This document shows positions 44,195 to 56,571 of a stretch of DNA of 64,000 nt, piece by piece. Source of the DNA: Apricaphanius iberus (Eukaryota > Chordata > Actinopteri > Cyprinodontiformes > Aphaniidae). The stretch covers positions 1,612,001-1,676,000 of the forward strand of contig JAPXFQ010002423.1 of NCBI GenBank assembly GCA_028564705.1, given 5' to 3'. Under the pieces are notes generated by a model that saw only the letters and a program-made list of their open reading frames with translations, was not told the origin of the DNA and ran no database searches. Each line of letters opens with the position of its first letter. Positions within the stretch are counted from its first letter, which is position 1. A program made the translations under genes and the position numbers.

Positions 44195-46049
44195 CCAGCC
44201 GTAAGACTGGTCAGAGGTTTCACAATCTTAGAGAAATCTTTAATAAACCACCTATAGTACCCGGCGAAACCTAGGAACTGGCGTAGCTTTTTTAGATTTC
44301 TTGGACTTGGCCATGTTTTTAGAGCAGCAACTTTATCAGGATCTGTCTTGACTCCATGCTGGGAAACTATGTGTCCTAAGTACTTGACTGATGTCTGAAA
44401 GAACCGGCACTTTTCAAGGGACAATTTCAGACCATACTCGCGGAGGCGATTAAGTACGTGGAGAAGGCGTGTCTCGTGTTGTTTAAGGGTGTCAGAAAAC
44501 ACTATAAGGTCGTCTAAAAAAACTAAAACTTCCTTAAGGTTGACATCCCCCATACACTTCTCCATAAGCCTTTGGAAGGTGCTGGGAGTGTTTGTTATGC
44601 CCTGGGGCATTCTATTGAACTCCCAAAAACCTAAGGGACATACAAAGGCAGTTTTTTGTTTGTCTTGTTTGTCAACTTCAATCTGATAGTAGCCACTCTT
44701 AAGGTCTAGAACCGAGAACCACTTGGATCCGGTGAGAGCAGAGAATGCCTCCTCCAAGTTTGGAAGTGCATAGGCATCTTTGATTGTGTTGAGATTTAAC
44801 TTGCGGTAGTCTATGCATAGTCTTAGGTCACAGTTTTTTTTCCTCACCACCACTATTGGTGATGCAAAGGGGCTCTCAGACTCACGGATTACGCCTGCTT
44901 CACTCAGCTCTTTCAAATTCCTTCTAACTGCATCAAGATCTTGTGGCCTGATCGGACGTGGTCTATGCTTAAAAGGCGTCTCATCACTCAACTTTATTCG
45001 GTGTTTTACTTTGCGTGTACAGCCAAAGTCAGTGTCAGATTGCGCAACAACCTCAGGCATTGCACTGAGTTTCTGTGTGATTCTGTCTTTCCATTCACTT
45101 GGGACTGGAGAGTCACCAAAGTTTAGGTTCAATGAGGCCGGTTCGCCTGACTTTTCACTGAAGGTTTTAGTCCGGTTGGTTGACACGACTTCCTGAATTG
45201 CATGAATTTCAGCAACAACACTTTTTGCAGGAATGACTATGTCATGTTTACTTTTATTGCGCAACACAACAGGAAATCTTTGGAAAGGTTTGTCTGGAAG
45301 GGTAAGTAAGCTGTTTGTGACTAGAAAACCACCTGGTAAGGAAGATGTGGAGGGTGGCTCAAGTACAACCCACTTGTCTGAGGTTTTGGTTTTTATATGA
45401 GCTAAGCCCTCCAAGACTCGACTCTGACCTGCTGGTATGACTTCTGACTCTTTCCCCACCAATCTGACTAGAGCAAGACTATTACCCTCCTTCTGCTTTT
45501 GTCTCTGCTGTAAAATACTGAGCACAATCCTATAACAATAGGGTAGAGCTTGGGAATCAGCATTAGCTTGGGAGAAACTCTCGTAGAGAATGTCTAATGC
45601 GTTTGTTCCAATCAAAATTGAAGACTGAAGGTTAGAGCGTGTGTCTGGAACAACTAAGGCATATGTGGACACGCAGATTTCGGAGCCAAAACAGTCTTTT
45701 GGAAACGTAAGGTCAATACCAATAAAACCTGAATAAGGTACGGTCTGACCGTTTGCAGCCTCCACTTCAAGCAACTCGTCAATGGGGTGGATCTCAAGGT
45801 CTGAAAGATGTTTTTTAAAGAAAGATTGAGACACAGTGGTCACTTGAGACCCAGTATCTAAAAGACAACTGCAGTTTCTTCCATTGATTTGGATTTCAGC
45901 TGTGTATTTTGCTCCAATTAACCCTTTAGGTAGTTTTGCTGTGTTTAATTTATTGCGCAGGGAACGGCTGTTGAATTTACGCACGTGTTTTTTATTGGGA
46001 CCTGTTTTGTTAGAAGCACCCATTTGTCCCACAATGAGAGCTGGTTTTA
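44195..46049 (-). pseudogene. Gypsy pol, protease and reverse transcriptase part
   Basis: This is one long open frame read right to left, entered from gag by a -1 shift at 46050-46056 (first in-frame ATG at 46024-46026). An aspartic protease motif CLLDTGSQVTTVS lies near residues 56-68 of the frame. The reverse transcriptase follows, with LKELSEAGVIRES, FASPIVVVRKKN, LRLCIDYRKLN, WFSVLDLKSGYYQIEV, MPQGITNTPSTFQRLM and the catalytic VFLDDLIVFS (FLDD replacing the usual YxDD). KYLGHIVSQHG and LRQFLGFAGYYRWFI end the domain. The frame is intact up to the GTAC target site, where the nested LTR element cuts it, and the rest of pol resumes at 36749. So this half is in good condition but cannot make a complete enzyme. 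Confidence 0.92.
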
Positions 46050-47771
46050 GTTTAAAGGATGGGTTAGATTTTGCTTATCCCACTTTGACTGTTTTTCTTT
46101 TAACTGGTTTCTCTTTTCAGCAACTAAAGTCGGGTTTGGATCGTTTGGACAGGCGGAGAGAATATGCCCATCTTCGCCACAATGGAAACAGTACCAGGGT
46201 TTCGGTCTGTTTTTTGTAGTCGTCGGTGCTGTCTGGCTCTGTTCAGGTACTCTTGGGTTGGTTTGTTTTTTATTTATTTTTGAGGAGTTATTTTTTTTAC
46301 TTGTAGCACTTGGTGGTTTTAGTCTAGCAAGATGACTTTGGAGTTCTGTTATTTGAGCTTTTAACTCTTTGATAAGGAGATTTGGGGAAGTGACTGGGTA
46401 GTCGGCTTTTCCAGCTTTCATTTTAGTGATATGCTTCTGTAGCTCTGTCATTTGTGCTCGCATTTCAGTTAAGTCAGTTTGGACTGTATGGTCAAGAAGG
46501 TCAGTTTCTGCAGGAACGGCATGTGAAACTACTTTTGGTCTGGTAGCAACTAAGTGCTTTTTCATCCGATTTTCTTTGGTTTTATGTTTATCCTCTTCTA
46601 CTCTCAATTGTAACAAAAGTTCTGCAAATGGAGCTGGGTTATCTTTTTTTCGTTCTAGCTGAAGGTCTGCTAGTGGAGCATTATCCCAACATCCACGACA
46701 GAACTGACGTAACAGGTGTCGGTCAGCCTCACAAGCTGAAACGCCACCTCTTTTATGAGCTTTAGGAAGAGCTGTTTGTAACCGATGGAGATAATGTGAT
46801 GGCTTTTCACCTGCATCCTGAAGTGTATTAAGAAATTTAGCAAATAGTTTGTCACCATCTTCTACTGTGCCAAAAGCTGACTCTAGCAGTTCAATGTAAG
46901 CAGAAGGTGACGCTTTGGGGCCTAAAGCTTCGACTACATTTGCTGCGGGTGGCATAAGACTGTCTGTAATCTTTCGGGTGCGATGCAAATCAGACAGCTC
47001 TAGATCTTAGAGGACAAGATCAACACTACTACGCCATGTTTCAAAACTTACCTCGTGACTGGGACAAGGCAGTTTGCCAGAAAACAGTTTTAGGCGTAAG
47101 GAATGAGATTCTCTTGCGACAGGAGCCTCACTTCTGACTATGTGTTCCACAACAACCTTTTGAACCTCTGAAGGAGTTATAAAACTGTGGGGAATGTTAG
47201 ATACTAGAGTGGTCTGTGTTGGCTTGGTAGGTTCAATCTGGTTGATAATAAAGTTGGTTTTGGTTACTTGCTCAGTTTCGTTTTGACGTTCACCTACGAT
47301 TTGAGAAGCATTTTCATTTCGTGGCTCAGTTTGCTCACTTCCAGTCTCATTGGTTACCGACTGACTGCAATGAGCAATATGCTCCTGTAAAACTGCTTCA
47401 AAGGACTGGCCCGTTAGTTTGGCTATTCGCTGTAGTTCATTGAAGAAACTGTGGGTTTTGGTATTGGTGACCGTTTCCATATACTCTGCTGAAAGTGCTC
47501 TAATTTGGCAGGTTTCATTTTGACCTTGAAGGGTAAAAGGCAGCGAAGGTTCAAGTGCTGCCAGGGCAGTTCCACTTAGGTACTCAAAAATAGTATTATT
47601 GTGGTAAGGAGACTGAGGATCATCAATCTTTATGGTTCTCGTTATGTGCCCATACTTGTTAAGAAAGTCAACTAAATCTTCATCCAGATTAGCATCAGTA
47701 AAAGCACTAACAATAACTGAGTTTGGAATTTTTATGTTTTCTTTGTCAACTGTGTCCAGGTTTATAAACAT
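46047..47771 (-). pseudogene. Gypsy gag, PNMA-like layout, one in-frame stop
   Basis: This is the structural protein that would form the capsid around element RNA. The frame runs from ATG 47771 to TAA 46047 and is interrupted once by TAA at about 47007-47009. The N-terminal ~80 residues (NSVIVSAFTDANLDEDLVDF) look like an RRM-type fold, as at the start of PNMA proteins. The capsid region spans the stop (KLFSGKLPCPS, EVSFETW, then SYIELLESAFG-like and SHYLHRLQTALP motifs further on). A coiled-coil-like stretch with repeated KAQITELQ/LKAQ units follows at about 46330-46500. A CCHC knuckle, CFHCGEDGHILSAC, lies near the C terminus (about 46150-46200). PNMA and ZCCHC12-type mammalian genes are known to descend from gypsy gags, and this element belongs near that group by inference. 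Confidence 0.85.
46050..46056 (-). promoter_or_regulatory. Gag-pol -1 frameshift slippery site TTTAAAC
   Basis: The minus strand reads T TTA AAC in the gag frame, followed at once by the gag stop TAA (46047-46049). Pol is in the -1 frame and open across this point. TTTAAAC is a canonical -1 slippery heptamer. I did not establish a downstream pseudoknot. Confidence 0.85.
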
Positions 47772-47870
47772 TTTTTTTCTTATTTTGGGGTCTTTGTCAA
47801 AATAAAGTTTTTAAGTTCTCGGTATCACAAATGAATGCTTTTAATTTACTCCTGGCTGGCTTGCCACTTC

Positions 47871-49608
47871 TGTAACACCCCTATGGAGGTGTTCACAGGA
47901 TAACATCAAAAGTAGTGTGCAACACTAAGGTTCAGACCAGTAAGATTTAGCTAGGATCGACTGCTGGAGTAAATTTGAAGGTAAGTGAAGTAAAAAGAAA
48001 AAGAAAATAAAACCACAGACCAGAATAAAAGTTTAAATTGCCGGCTTATTATTAGGAAAAGAATAATACATGGACAAAAGACATTAACATACAAAACAAA
48101 AAATATTGATTTTTTTTTACCAATCCAGAAACCACACAAATGAACAACTTAATGTCCCCTTTTTGTTGGAATTTGTTAAGTTTGGTTTATTTCTACTGTT
48201 TCAGCTTTTTCTTTTAAACCTCTATTTAGATTTAAAACATTTAGTTCCAATTTTGTAGTAGAAATAGGTTGCAACCTTCAAATAAGTCTTGATTCAAGTT
48301 ATCTGATATCTAGTTCTTTTCTTTTGAGTTAACTCAGTTTAGAATAAATCATTAATTTCTGTTCTATTATTTAGTTTAATTTTAGGTTTGGAGCAAAAGT
48401 TAATTTCCCTTTTACATTCAACCCTTTCTTAATTCACTATCACAGAAATAAATTGCATAGAAAAAACAATTAACTTCTTACCATTATTTCAGTATCAGGC
48501 AATTAAATGAACAGTGGAAATGTACAAAAAAACTAAAATAATTCAGCAAAAGGCTGAAAGATCTGTAAATCACATAATCCAAGTTCACTTTCAATAGTTC
48601 TGAATAGCAGTTCCAAATTTACTGTGAGTCCGTTGCAGTTCTGCAAGGGGAAAAAAATGAGCAAATCCCACCGGTTTAGAGGAAAACCAGGCAAAAAGAC
48701 AAGCAGAGGGTGCTCTGCTCCCGACAGCTCAGAACTTCAATGGGTGGCTCGCCATCTTGGTTATCCACGTGGTCCCTCGAGTCCGTTCTGGCTGGAACTC
48801 GTCAACCCGCGCTAAAAGGCCTTTACAAACAAATAAGGTGTGCAAAAAAATAAATAGAATAAAACACTAGGTAGCTTTAAAATAATTGAACATTCCAATT
48901 CCTGTCCCAACCTGCACTAACAAAGTGCACAGTCTGTTTAGCATTCAAATGCATCAAGTTCTTCACCATTTTACCAGTAAACATAAATCTACTACCTTAG
49001 ACCCACATTTACATGAAAGAATAGTTACATTGCACAAATATTTCTTAAATAAAAATAATACAATTTTTTCACTCACCAAGTCCCGTTCATCAATTAACAA
49101 AAACGTCTCCAAATGGAACAGGTTGGAACAACCAAAAATAGTTTCTTCAAATCGCCCTCTCAACAGGAACAGAAAAGTTTTAGCTTTTTTCAAAGCAACT
49201 TATCCGCTTTTCTGCTTCCTTCACTCCTTCTCTGCCGCAGCTCTGAGTGCTACTTGTCTATCTCCCTCGCTTAGTTGTAAGTGAAAAAGAAGTGATGCGG
49301 TTAGCTGTTGCCAGTCACATGGGCCACGCTGCAAAATGCTCTTTCAAAATAAAAGTCTGAACACATTCTTTTTTTTCTTTTTAAGCAATTTTACATGAAT
49401 AAACAAAAAGAATTTAGTAGTTTTTAACCTTTTATTTATTTTTTAACAACCAAAATATTGTATAATGAATTATAATATTTGAGGTTTTTAATTGTTTTTT
49501 AACTGTTATGAACTATTTACTTAATATTTATCATTTCTATTATATTTCTTATGACTGTTTTTATTAACTGGCTTTTATTTATTGAGTGAAATGTTAACCA
49601 GGGTTACA
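47871..49608 (-). repeat. Gypsy 5' LTR (right copy, 1,738 bp)
   Basis: Starts TGTAACACCCC and ends GGGTTACA, followed by CTAT (49609-49612). It lacks the LINE-derived segment and the 57-bp block of the other LTR, so it is probably closer to the original form. The sequence just inside it (minus GAAGTGGCAAGCCAGCC) should hold the primer site, but I could not match it to a tRNA end. Confidence 0.92.
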
Positions 49609-50590
49609 CTATATGCTTAAGACTGCTGGAGGACAGACTGACCACGTTTTGTCACTTGCTTCTTTGCTCTTCTACTACCCTCCAATTACATTATTTGCTG
49701 TTATTTCAACTATTAATTTTGTTTTCTCTGTGTTTTTCTCTCCATAGACGCTCTGGTGCACTGTGGGCATTGGCTTGGATTATACTCCCAGTATTTGACT
49801 GTTTTCCCAGTCTTGTTATTAACTTTTAACTTTGATTAACATTGTTGTGACCCCCGTGCTTTGTCTAATGTGGTGTTTATTATTTTGCTGGGGGCTCTCC
49901 TTTTTCTTCTCTCTCTTTCTGCCTGGAGAATGTGAATAAAGCTGCAGGCACAGCACGGACTACGGCGTGCGCATCCTACCTTCGTCAACCAGGAAATCCA
50001 ACGGCGACGTCTGCAATGTGTACAATCTCCATCCCAACCAGAGTTCCACAGCACTGCCGTGAGCGAGTATTCCTGCTCGCGCTGCTGCAGCCCATAATGG
50101 ACTGATTGTAGATGGACTGATAAGTTTGTTTTTCCAGTTTCTAGGAAACTATTTTCTGCTTTTCGGAAATATAACTTTTGTTACTGGATCTATTCAGGGC
50201 TTTGTCTGTTCATTGTGTTAGTATTCACAGCCCTCATCCTTTGTTGTATTTAAGATGATTTCTCTTAATAAACTTTGTTACTTCCTCTTCTCTTTGCCGC
50301 CATCCTCTTTCCCCTTACCTCCTTATTCCCTAGCAAACATATAAAGTGCTTTTACATCTATTATTTTGTGTCACTGTTCTTTCTTCTCAAACTCTCAGTC
50401 GGTCATGGTAGATGGCTGCTTTAACTGAAACAGGTGCTACCGGAGGTTTCTTCCTACTCAGTCTTGGGTAACATTAAACTACAATTGAACAATGACCAGG
50501 ACAACATGTTAAGTCAGAACTACAATCCAATATCCAAACTTTCCCTTCATCATAATTGAATAAGCTTTCATTCAAAAGTTCAAAAATTTC
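49609..50590. other. L2 3' UTR relics and unassigned sequence
   Basis: 49613-49760 (GCTTAAGACTGCTGGAGGACA, CTTCTACTACCCTCC) resembles the L2 3' UTR at about 13405-13490 and continues the sequence interrupted by the gypsy element. 49840-50060 is moderately GC-rich and unassigned. ACCGGAGGTTTCTTCCTACT (about 50437-50456) again matches L2 UTR sequence. Confidence 0.45.
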
Positions 50591-50596
50591 CCAACA

Positions 50597-51480
50597 ATGA
50601 ACAACTGTTTTGATGTTTTTCAGTCTGGTTCCAGTGCTCACAACAGCACTGAAACTGATCTCGTCATAGTTTTCAGTGAAATCTGCATAAATACAGATTG
50701 TGATAGAACCACAGTGCTGGTACTTTTGGACCTATGTGTATCATTTGACTCTGTTGACCATGATATATATTATTATAACGACTGGACTCTCTGGTACAGT
50801 ACTTGGCGGGTTTAAGTCTTACGTAAAGAAAAGGAACTTCATTTAGTCAATAGGTAGTTTTTTTATCAGAACAGAAAGAACTCACATATGGGGTGCTCCA
50901 GGGCTCCATCCTAGGGCCCCTCCTATTTCATATTTACATGCTACTGCTAACGCAGATTAAAACAACCATTATTTACCATGATTATGCAGATGACACCTCG
51001 GAAACTCCTCCATTTGCTATCTTTAGTTGGATTGATTACTGCAGCAGTGTCCTCCACAGATCTTGCTAAAATGTTAATCAGACAGCTGAAGCTGATCCAG
51101 AACACTGCTCCTCATGTCCTGACTAAAACCAGAAAAATAGAACACATCACCCCAGTTCTAAAGTCATTACACTTTTTCCCTGTGGGTCAGAGAATAGACT
51201 TCAAATACTCTTACTAGTTTAGAAATCATTTAATGGCCAAGCGCTAAAGTACGTTAAAGATATACTGTCACTATATCAGCCCCCCGGACATCTCAGGTCT
51301 TTTAACTCTAGTCCACGAATCATCCTTCCAATCAGGACCAAACATGGAGAAGCAGCTTTCAGTTTTTATGTTCCTCTTATCTTGACAAACTCCCAGACCA
51401 CTGCAGAGCTGCTGAAACACTGATATCCTTTTAATTAAAGCTAAAAACCCGTCTGTTTAGAGCTGCCTCTGAGTAAGTGA
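50597..51480 (+). pseudogene. Degenerate L2-type reverse transcriptase
   Basis: Fragments in shifting frames show FQSGSSAHNSTETDLV, VLVLLDLCVSFDSVDHD, then the nucleotide equivalents of LQGSILGPLLF and YADDT (about 50890-51000), and IQNTAPHVLTKTRKIEHITP with LKSLHFFPV (51090-51190). Many stops and deletions are present, and the segment between YADDT and the C terminus is shortened. It is dead and older than the L2 at 8548-13930. Confidence 0.8.
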
Positions 51481-51639
51481 TTAATATGTCATGTTTACTG
51501 TGTCACATGCTATGTTTCTCTAAGGTTGTATTTTATGCTTTTATTATTGCTTTTATTTATTTTATCCCCTAATAATGTTAAGCACTTTGATTTGCCTTGT
51601 TGATGAAAGCATTGTATACACCTAAAGTTGCATTGCCTT

Positions 51640-51700
51640 CCTGTTAAAGGGGAGTTTTTCCTCTAAATGTCGCTTCATGCTTGCTCAGTATGAGGGATTG
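51640..51700 (+). repeat. L2 3' UTR segment
   Basis: TTCCTGTTAAAGGGGAGTTT to CATGCTTGCTCAGTATGAGG matches 13709-13770 of the full-length L2. Confidence 0.8.
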
Positions 51701-51704
51701 TTGT

Positions 51705-52800
51705 GAAGTGTTAGGAGTCTGGGGTGGTTTGTTTGTTTGTGTCCTGCACATATTCTCCATGTTCCTAGAGAGTTCCACCAGAGGTCCTGGCTGAGTACAA
51801 GACCAGCCAATCAGGTCGGGGGTGGACCATCTCATTGCACCTTCCCTGGTGCAGCTCATTAAAGCTCATCACAAGCTGTGGACATAAGGAGCTGGCTGAA
51901 AGACTTTCAGTGCCTGAGTGTCAAATCATCTTGGTAAAATCTCAAGTCTGTGTAATTCTTATGCTGGTTGTGTGCAGATTCTACTGAGACTATTTGCTAA
52001 TCCTCTCCAGTGACAACCTGAGTTTCTTCTCTGTGCTCTTTTCAAGGTTTCCCTAACTGCAACTACCTGGTGATCAATTCTCCAGCTTCTCCTTAAGCTT
52101 TAGTCCACCTTCCATGTTTGACTGCCTTCAGGGTCCTGGTTCTTCTGGTGCTCAATCTCCATCCCCTGCCCGCCCTCCTTGTCTGGTCCTTGCTCTTGGT
52201 TTATGTCATCTATTCATCTCCTGAAACTCAGCGGGAAGCTCCCGCTTAATCCCCCCTGCTGCCTTACTTCCAACATCCCTGATTGTTAACTTCCCTCCTT
52301 TCATTCCATCTCCTAAATGAGTCCCTACCCGACTACTTCCAAACTGTTAAACCCACTCCAAGCTCTAGCTTCTCCTCTGAATTTCTCTCCCTTCTATTTA
52401 CCTGTGCAGTGTTCCCAGTCCCTGCAAAATTCATCATCACATTATCATTGTTTCTAATAACACATTTATTATAGGTATGACAGGTCTCCCTAGTAGTTTC
52501 CTATATTTAGGTTAGGAAACTTAATACAAACATGACAGACAACTCAGGCCACGTTGACCCACATACCCTGACCTAAACTTATGACCATACCTACCATGAC
52601 GTCAATACAATCCCTCCTAAACAGTACTCGGAAGAATCCCGCCAGTGGAACACCTTGTCCTGGAAAAACTGCAGATTTAAATACTTTTATTTCTAACATA
52701 CACTTCTTCTGGAGTCTCTGGGTTTTATTGGTTTGCGGAAGGATACAGAGTGGATCCAGGAGGTGACAATTTCAGAAAAACTAGGCTAGCCATCTCCCCG
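51705..52800 (+). other. Possible LTR-retroelement remnant
   Basis: A region of mixed C/T-rich sequence starting near TGTTAGGAGTCTGGGG (about 51706) leads to CATGACAGACAACTCAGGCC (about 52530-52550), where a short plus frame begins as a fish gypsy gag might. There is no second LTR, primer site or domain to confirm this. Confidence 0.2.
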
Positions 52801-53671
52801 TTGGCCACAATACCATCCCTCAGTTCTCTACCATCTACCACAACTTCAGCTCTGCTCCAACGTTCTCATCACCAGCCTCTGCAAACCTAAATATCTGCCC
52901 CTCTTACCATAGATGTCAGCGCCAGGGACCCATCTCGGAAAACCAAGTTGAGTATACCCTTCTGGGTCTCTGCTTTGCCTTTGCTTGTTACCATGGCAGC
53001 TCCATAATTCTAATTTGTTTTATCTAACATTAGCTTTTGCTTCCATTTCTCTGTCACAGGACAGCAATACAGCAGATAAACCTTTGTGATTTGGTGAAAA
53101 TTAAAATCCATGGAAATTGTGATGCAATTATTTCAACAATAAAGAAATACTTTAGACTTGAGGGATAGATTAGCCAGCATCTGTATGGTAGAAAAGTAAT
53201 TAATGGACTCTTCAAAAGACTCTGCTCCAAATTTAAAATAGTGTTTGCAAAAAATATCAAATATCTTGCTAGTTCAACACACTGGTGTGGAGAGAGTAGT
53301 CTCTCAGTAGAACTTCTCGGAAAACTGAAACCAATTGAAAATAAAATATTCTGATTACTGGTATTACTGCAACTCTGCTTTTAATGTGTGACAGTAATTA
53401 AAATATTAATTCTAGGTAACAGACTTGAAAGAGTTGTACATTCATAATAATAAAAAGGACTATTATGTTGTCTTGACGCAAATGTAAATTCAAATAAATG
53501 AAGGTACACCATTATGAAGGTACCAAATATTAGTACTGCTATGGCCAATTACTTGATCAAATTAGAGACTGCTCATCTATACCTTAATGCCTTTGAAACA
53601 ACATTTTGTACTGTACTGGTCAAGATCTTAAAATATTTTTTTGACCTCCAAATGGGGCTGACAGTCCGGAA

Positions 53672-53672
<1 letters not shown>
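52801..53672. other. Non-coding DNA
   Basis: AT-rich, no gene or clear repeat recognised. Confidence 0.5.

Positions 53673-53706
<34 letters not shown>
53673..53706. repeat. (CA)n microsatellite
   Basis: About 16-17 uninterrupted CA dinucleotides. Confidence 0.95.
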
Positions 53707-53709
<3 letters not shown>

Positions 53710-55440
53710 TTCATAGTTCTTACTTTGACTAGTAAAGTCATAGACATTTTTTACAATTTGAGCTAACTCTAAAATATCTGCAGTGGACATTTTAATATGG
53801 AACAGTAAAACAAAATTTTTCCACTTGCTTTGATTATATGTGTGCTTATACAAGCTGATAGCCACAGGTTACCTGCATTTTATTATTTCATATTAATTTA
53901 AAATTAAAATAAATATTTGTATGTGCATTTAATTAAAAGGGTAATAATTTGTTTTGTGTATCACTAACTTTTTTATGTTTTTGTTTTGTTTTTAAAAATG
54001 TAATAATAATTATATTGGCTTACAGCTCTTATGCACACATCACCAGGGCTGATTTATAAATTACCCACAGCTCCCTGATGGCTTATGTCTACATTATAAT
54101 TACAGACTGTGCGAAAATGCATTATGAGGAACTTTAGAGGGTCTCAAGCATGGCAGGACAGAGGACAGAGAGCTGGGGCACAGCTAAGGCCGCAGGAAGT
54201 ATGGCGGAGGGGGTGAAGATGTAACGTTTGTTAGACTCATTATTGTCGGCTTTTATACAATGATTGGCCTAAACTGGTTCACCGCGCTACTGTATTGTGT
54301 TGTCAGACAATAATACCACACATTTAACACAGAACTGACCTGTCCGCAGCCAGTTTTTGTAGTTTAAAGGGACAAGTCGTACGAGCGTACAGAGATGTTA
54401 TATTACATAGTCACTGCACAAAATACGTAGCCTACAGGTTGGCTGGTTTACATTTTTATAGCTGTAGCGCTGGAATTTCAGCCATGGCGAACCACCACGG
54501 TAACCTTTATGTAAGGGATATTATTTAATTATGGCGCATTAGTTTTAATGTCTGCAGTCAGATGCTCCATTGTAAACATAACTGTTGGCTCAGTAATTTA
54601 GACAATAGGTTGTTGACAGAGTAGCGTTAATGTTCGTTTATCAAGGTTAAAACAAGGTTTTTGTAGTCGTGTCAAAATTAGTGGAATTGCTGGATTTACT
54701 TGGTACATTTAAGTCACTTCGTCTTTTACAGACAACAACAAGATGTGGCCTGAAGGTATAGGCTAGGTATTCTTAGCATGGCTTGCTGTCATTATGAAAC
54801 TCCCCAGCCAATTAGGCAACCAAATATAAAAGATTGTGCCTGGCTCTCTAGACACAGAGACATCAAACATCTGTCAACATCTGCAATGCATAATGATATG
54901 CATTTAAAGCATCCTCTCCTGGTACTTTCTGTAATGTCAAATATTTTTTATAACTGAATGAAAGAATAAAAAACACCATATACAGTATTTTAGAACATAT
55001 GGCATTTTACCCTGAATCAACAAGATAAGCTGTATGGAGAAAAATTGAATATACAAAAAGTAAATTTTGGTCTTACATGAAATTTTTTTTAATTCAAGTG
55101 CAAAACTAAGACACACAAATATGGGTAAAAGAAACAGGAAAAAATGTACATTAATTTGTGCAAATCTATGCATCTGCAATATTCCACAGTTAACAAATTA
55201 CATTATCCAATTGGTTCTACTAAGACATTTCAAGACTGATTTTGTGTCACCAGGTTACATGAACTGGAAGCTATTGAAGAAAAATCACTTTTTACAATAA
55301 CAATAAGAAACATTGCATTTGTTAATTTAAAAAAAATCATGCTATGTTCGTTGGGTGTCAAGCAACAATTTATCAATATTTTTGGGTTACTTTGTCAGTA
55401 AACGTCACAGGTATTTTCTGAGATGCACGGAGATTTATTG
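53707..55440. other. Non-coding DNA
   Basis: No recognisable exon. 54150-54500 is less AT-rich than its surroundings but shows no coding signal I can defend. Confidence 0.45.
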
Positions 55441-56155
55441 AAAATCAAACCCTAACCAAAACCACCTACTTCAGGAGCATAGCACAGTTATGGTTGCAGT
55501 TCTGGAATGAATGGCTGTGGAGCCTGCAGCAGAGTGGAGGTCAGGCAGTAGAAATTAAGGGTGAAATGTTGGTTTTAATTCAACTTAAAATTAAGTTCAC
55601 TGCGTTCTTTACAGCATGCAGTGAGACTGGAACGTACTCATTGCACCCTTCGAAATAGGAATATGTCCATCAGTGCTATCAGCACATAACTAGCAGAAAC
55701 CCTAGTTATGTTTTACTACTGTTTGGAGATGTCTGGCCAGAAGTGATTTTCATGTAAGAAGTGCAGACAAAATGCCCCACATTTTGACATGGAAACAAGG
55801 CCAAGCGACTCAATGCACAAAAGCAAACTGGGGTGCAGCAAAATAGCAGCTGGTGCTTTGGACTGATCAGTCAAAAAAAATATACATTTGGCTGTAGAAG
55901 AAGGCAGCTGGAGAACCCCTCAATAATGACTGTCTGCAAGCACCAGCGAAGCATGGTTGAGATTACATGAGGTTCCTTTGGGGCTGAATTTCTGCAAATT
56001 TAGTTGGAGATTTGGTCAGGTTTAATGGTGTTCTCAATGCCGAGAAATACAGGCAGATACTTATCCATCATGTAATAACATCAGGAAGATTTATGATAGG
56101 TCCCAAATTTGTTCTGCAGCAGGTCAACGACCCTGAACATACAGCCAAAGTGATT

Positions 56156-56571
56156 AAGAACTAGGGATGTAAGAAAATATTGATACGCTAATATACAGTA
56201 GTTGCAATATTTTATGTCCCAATACTGTATCGATATTCACAAACAAACTATCGATTTTTTTAAATGAATTTGAATGCAAACATTAATGATGCCAATTTTT
56301 GTGGTAAAATTAAAAGTATGACTGGTAGTTAGCCGTTTTCACTTTCTTCATTGCAGTGGATCGACTAGATCTAGTAATAAAACTGGATTTTTAAAGTGTG
56401 AAACAGGCTGGTGTGTTTGGAATGCTGTGACATTTCTACAGTTAAATTCAGTTTTAAATATCACAATATCTAGTCTTCCTAATGACAACAATATATTGTA
56501 TTGTCACCTTTGTATCGTGATACGTATCATATCCCCAGATTCTTGCCAATATACTTCTCTATGAAGAACTA
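56156..56571. repeat. 8-bp duplication flanking the MITE (AAGAACTA)
   Basis: AAGAACTA at 56156-56163 and 56564-56571. Eight bases is the hAT duplication length. Confidence 0.75.
56164..56563. mobile_element. 400-bp hAT-type MITE inserted in Tc1
   Basis: Starts GGGATGTAAGAAAATATTGA and ends near CCCCAGATTCTTGCC...CTATG. The sequence TATCGTGATACGTATCATATCCCC (56514-56537 region) is typical of this hAT MITE group. It contains no frame. Confidence 0.7.

Larger units (their letters stand above)
31983..49608 (-). mobile_element. Ty3/gypsy-type LTR retrotransposon (minus strand, dead)
   Basis: A complete element with LTRs at both ends that start TGTAACACC and end GGGTTACA. It has a CTAT duplication, a polypurine tract, gag, and a pol in the order protease, reverse transcriptase, RNase H, integrase. 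No env is seen. It runs right to left. Gag has one in-frame stop. Pol has several frameshifts and a stop, and is split by another LTR element at 36754-44190. Excluding that insert the element is about 10.2 kb. Confidence 0.92.
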
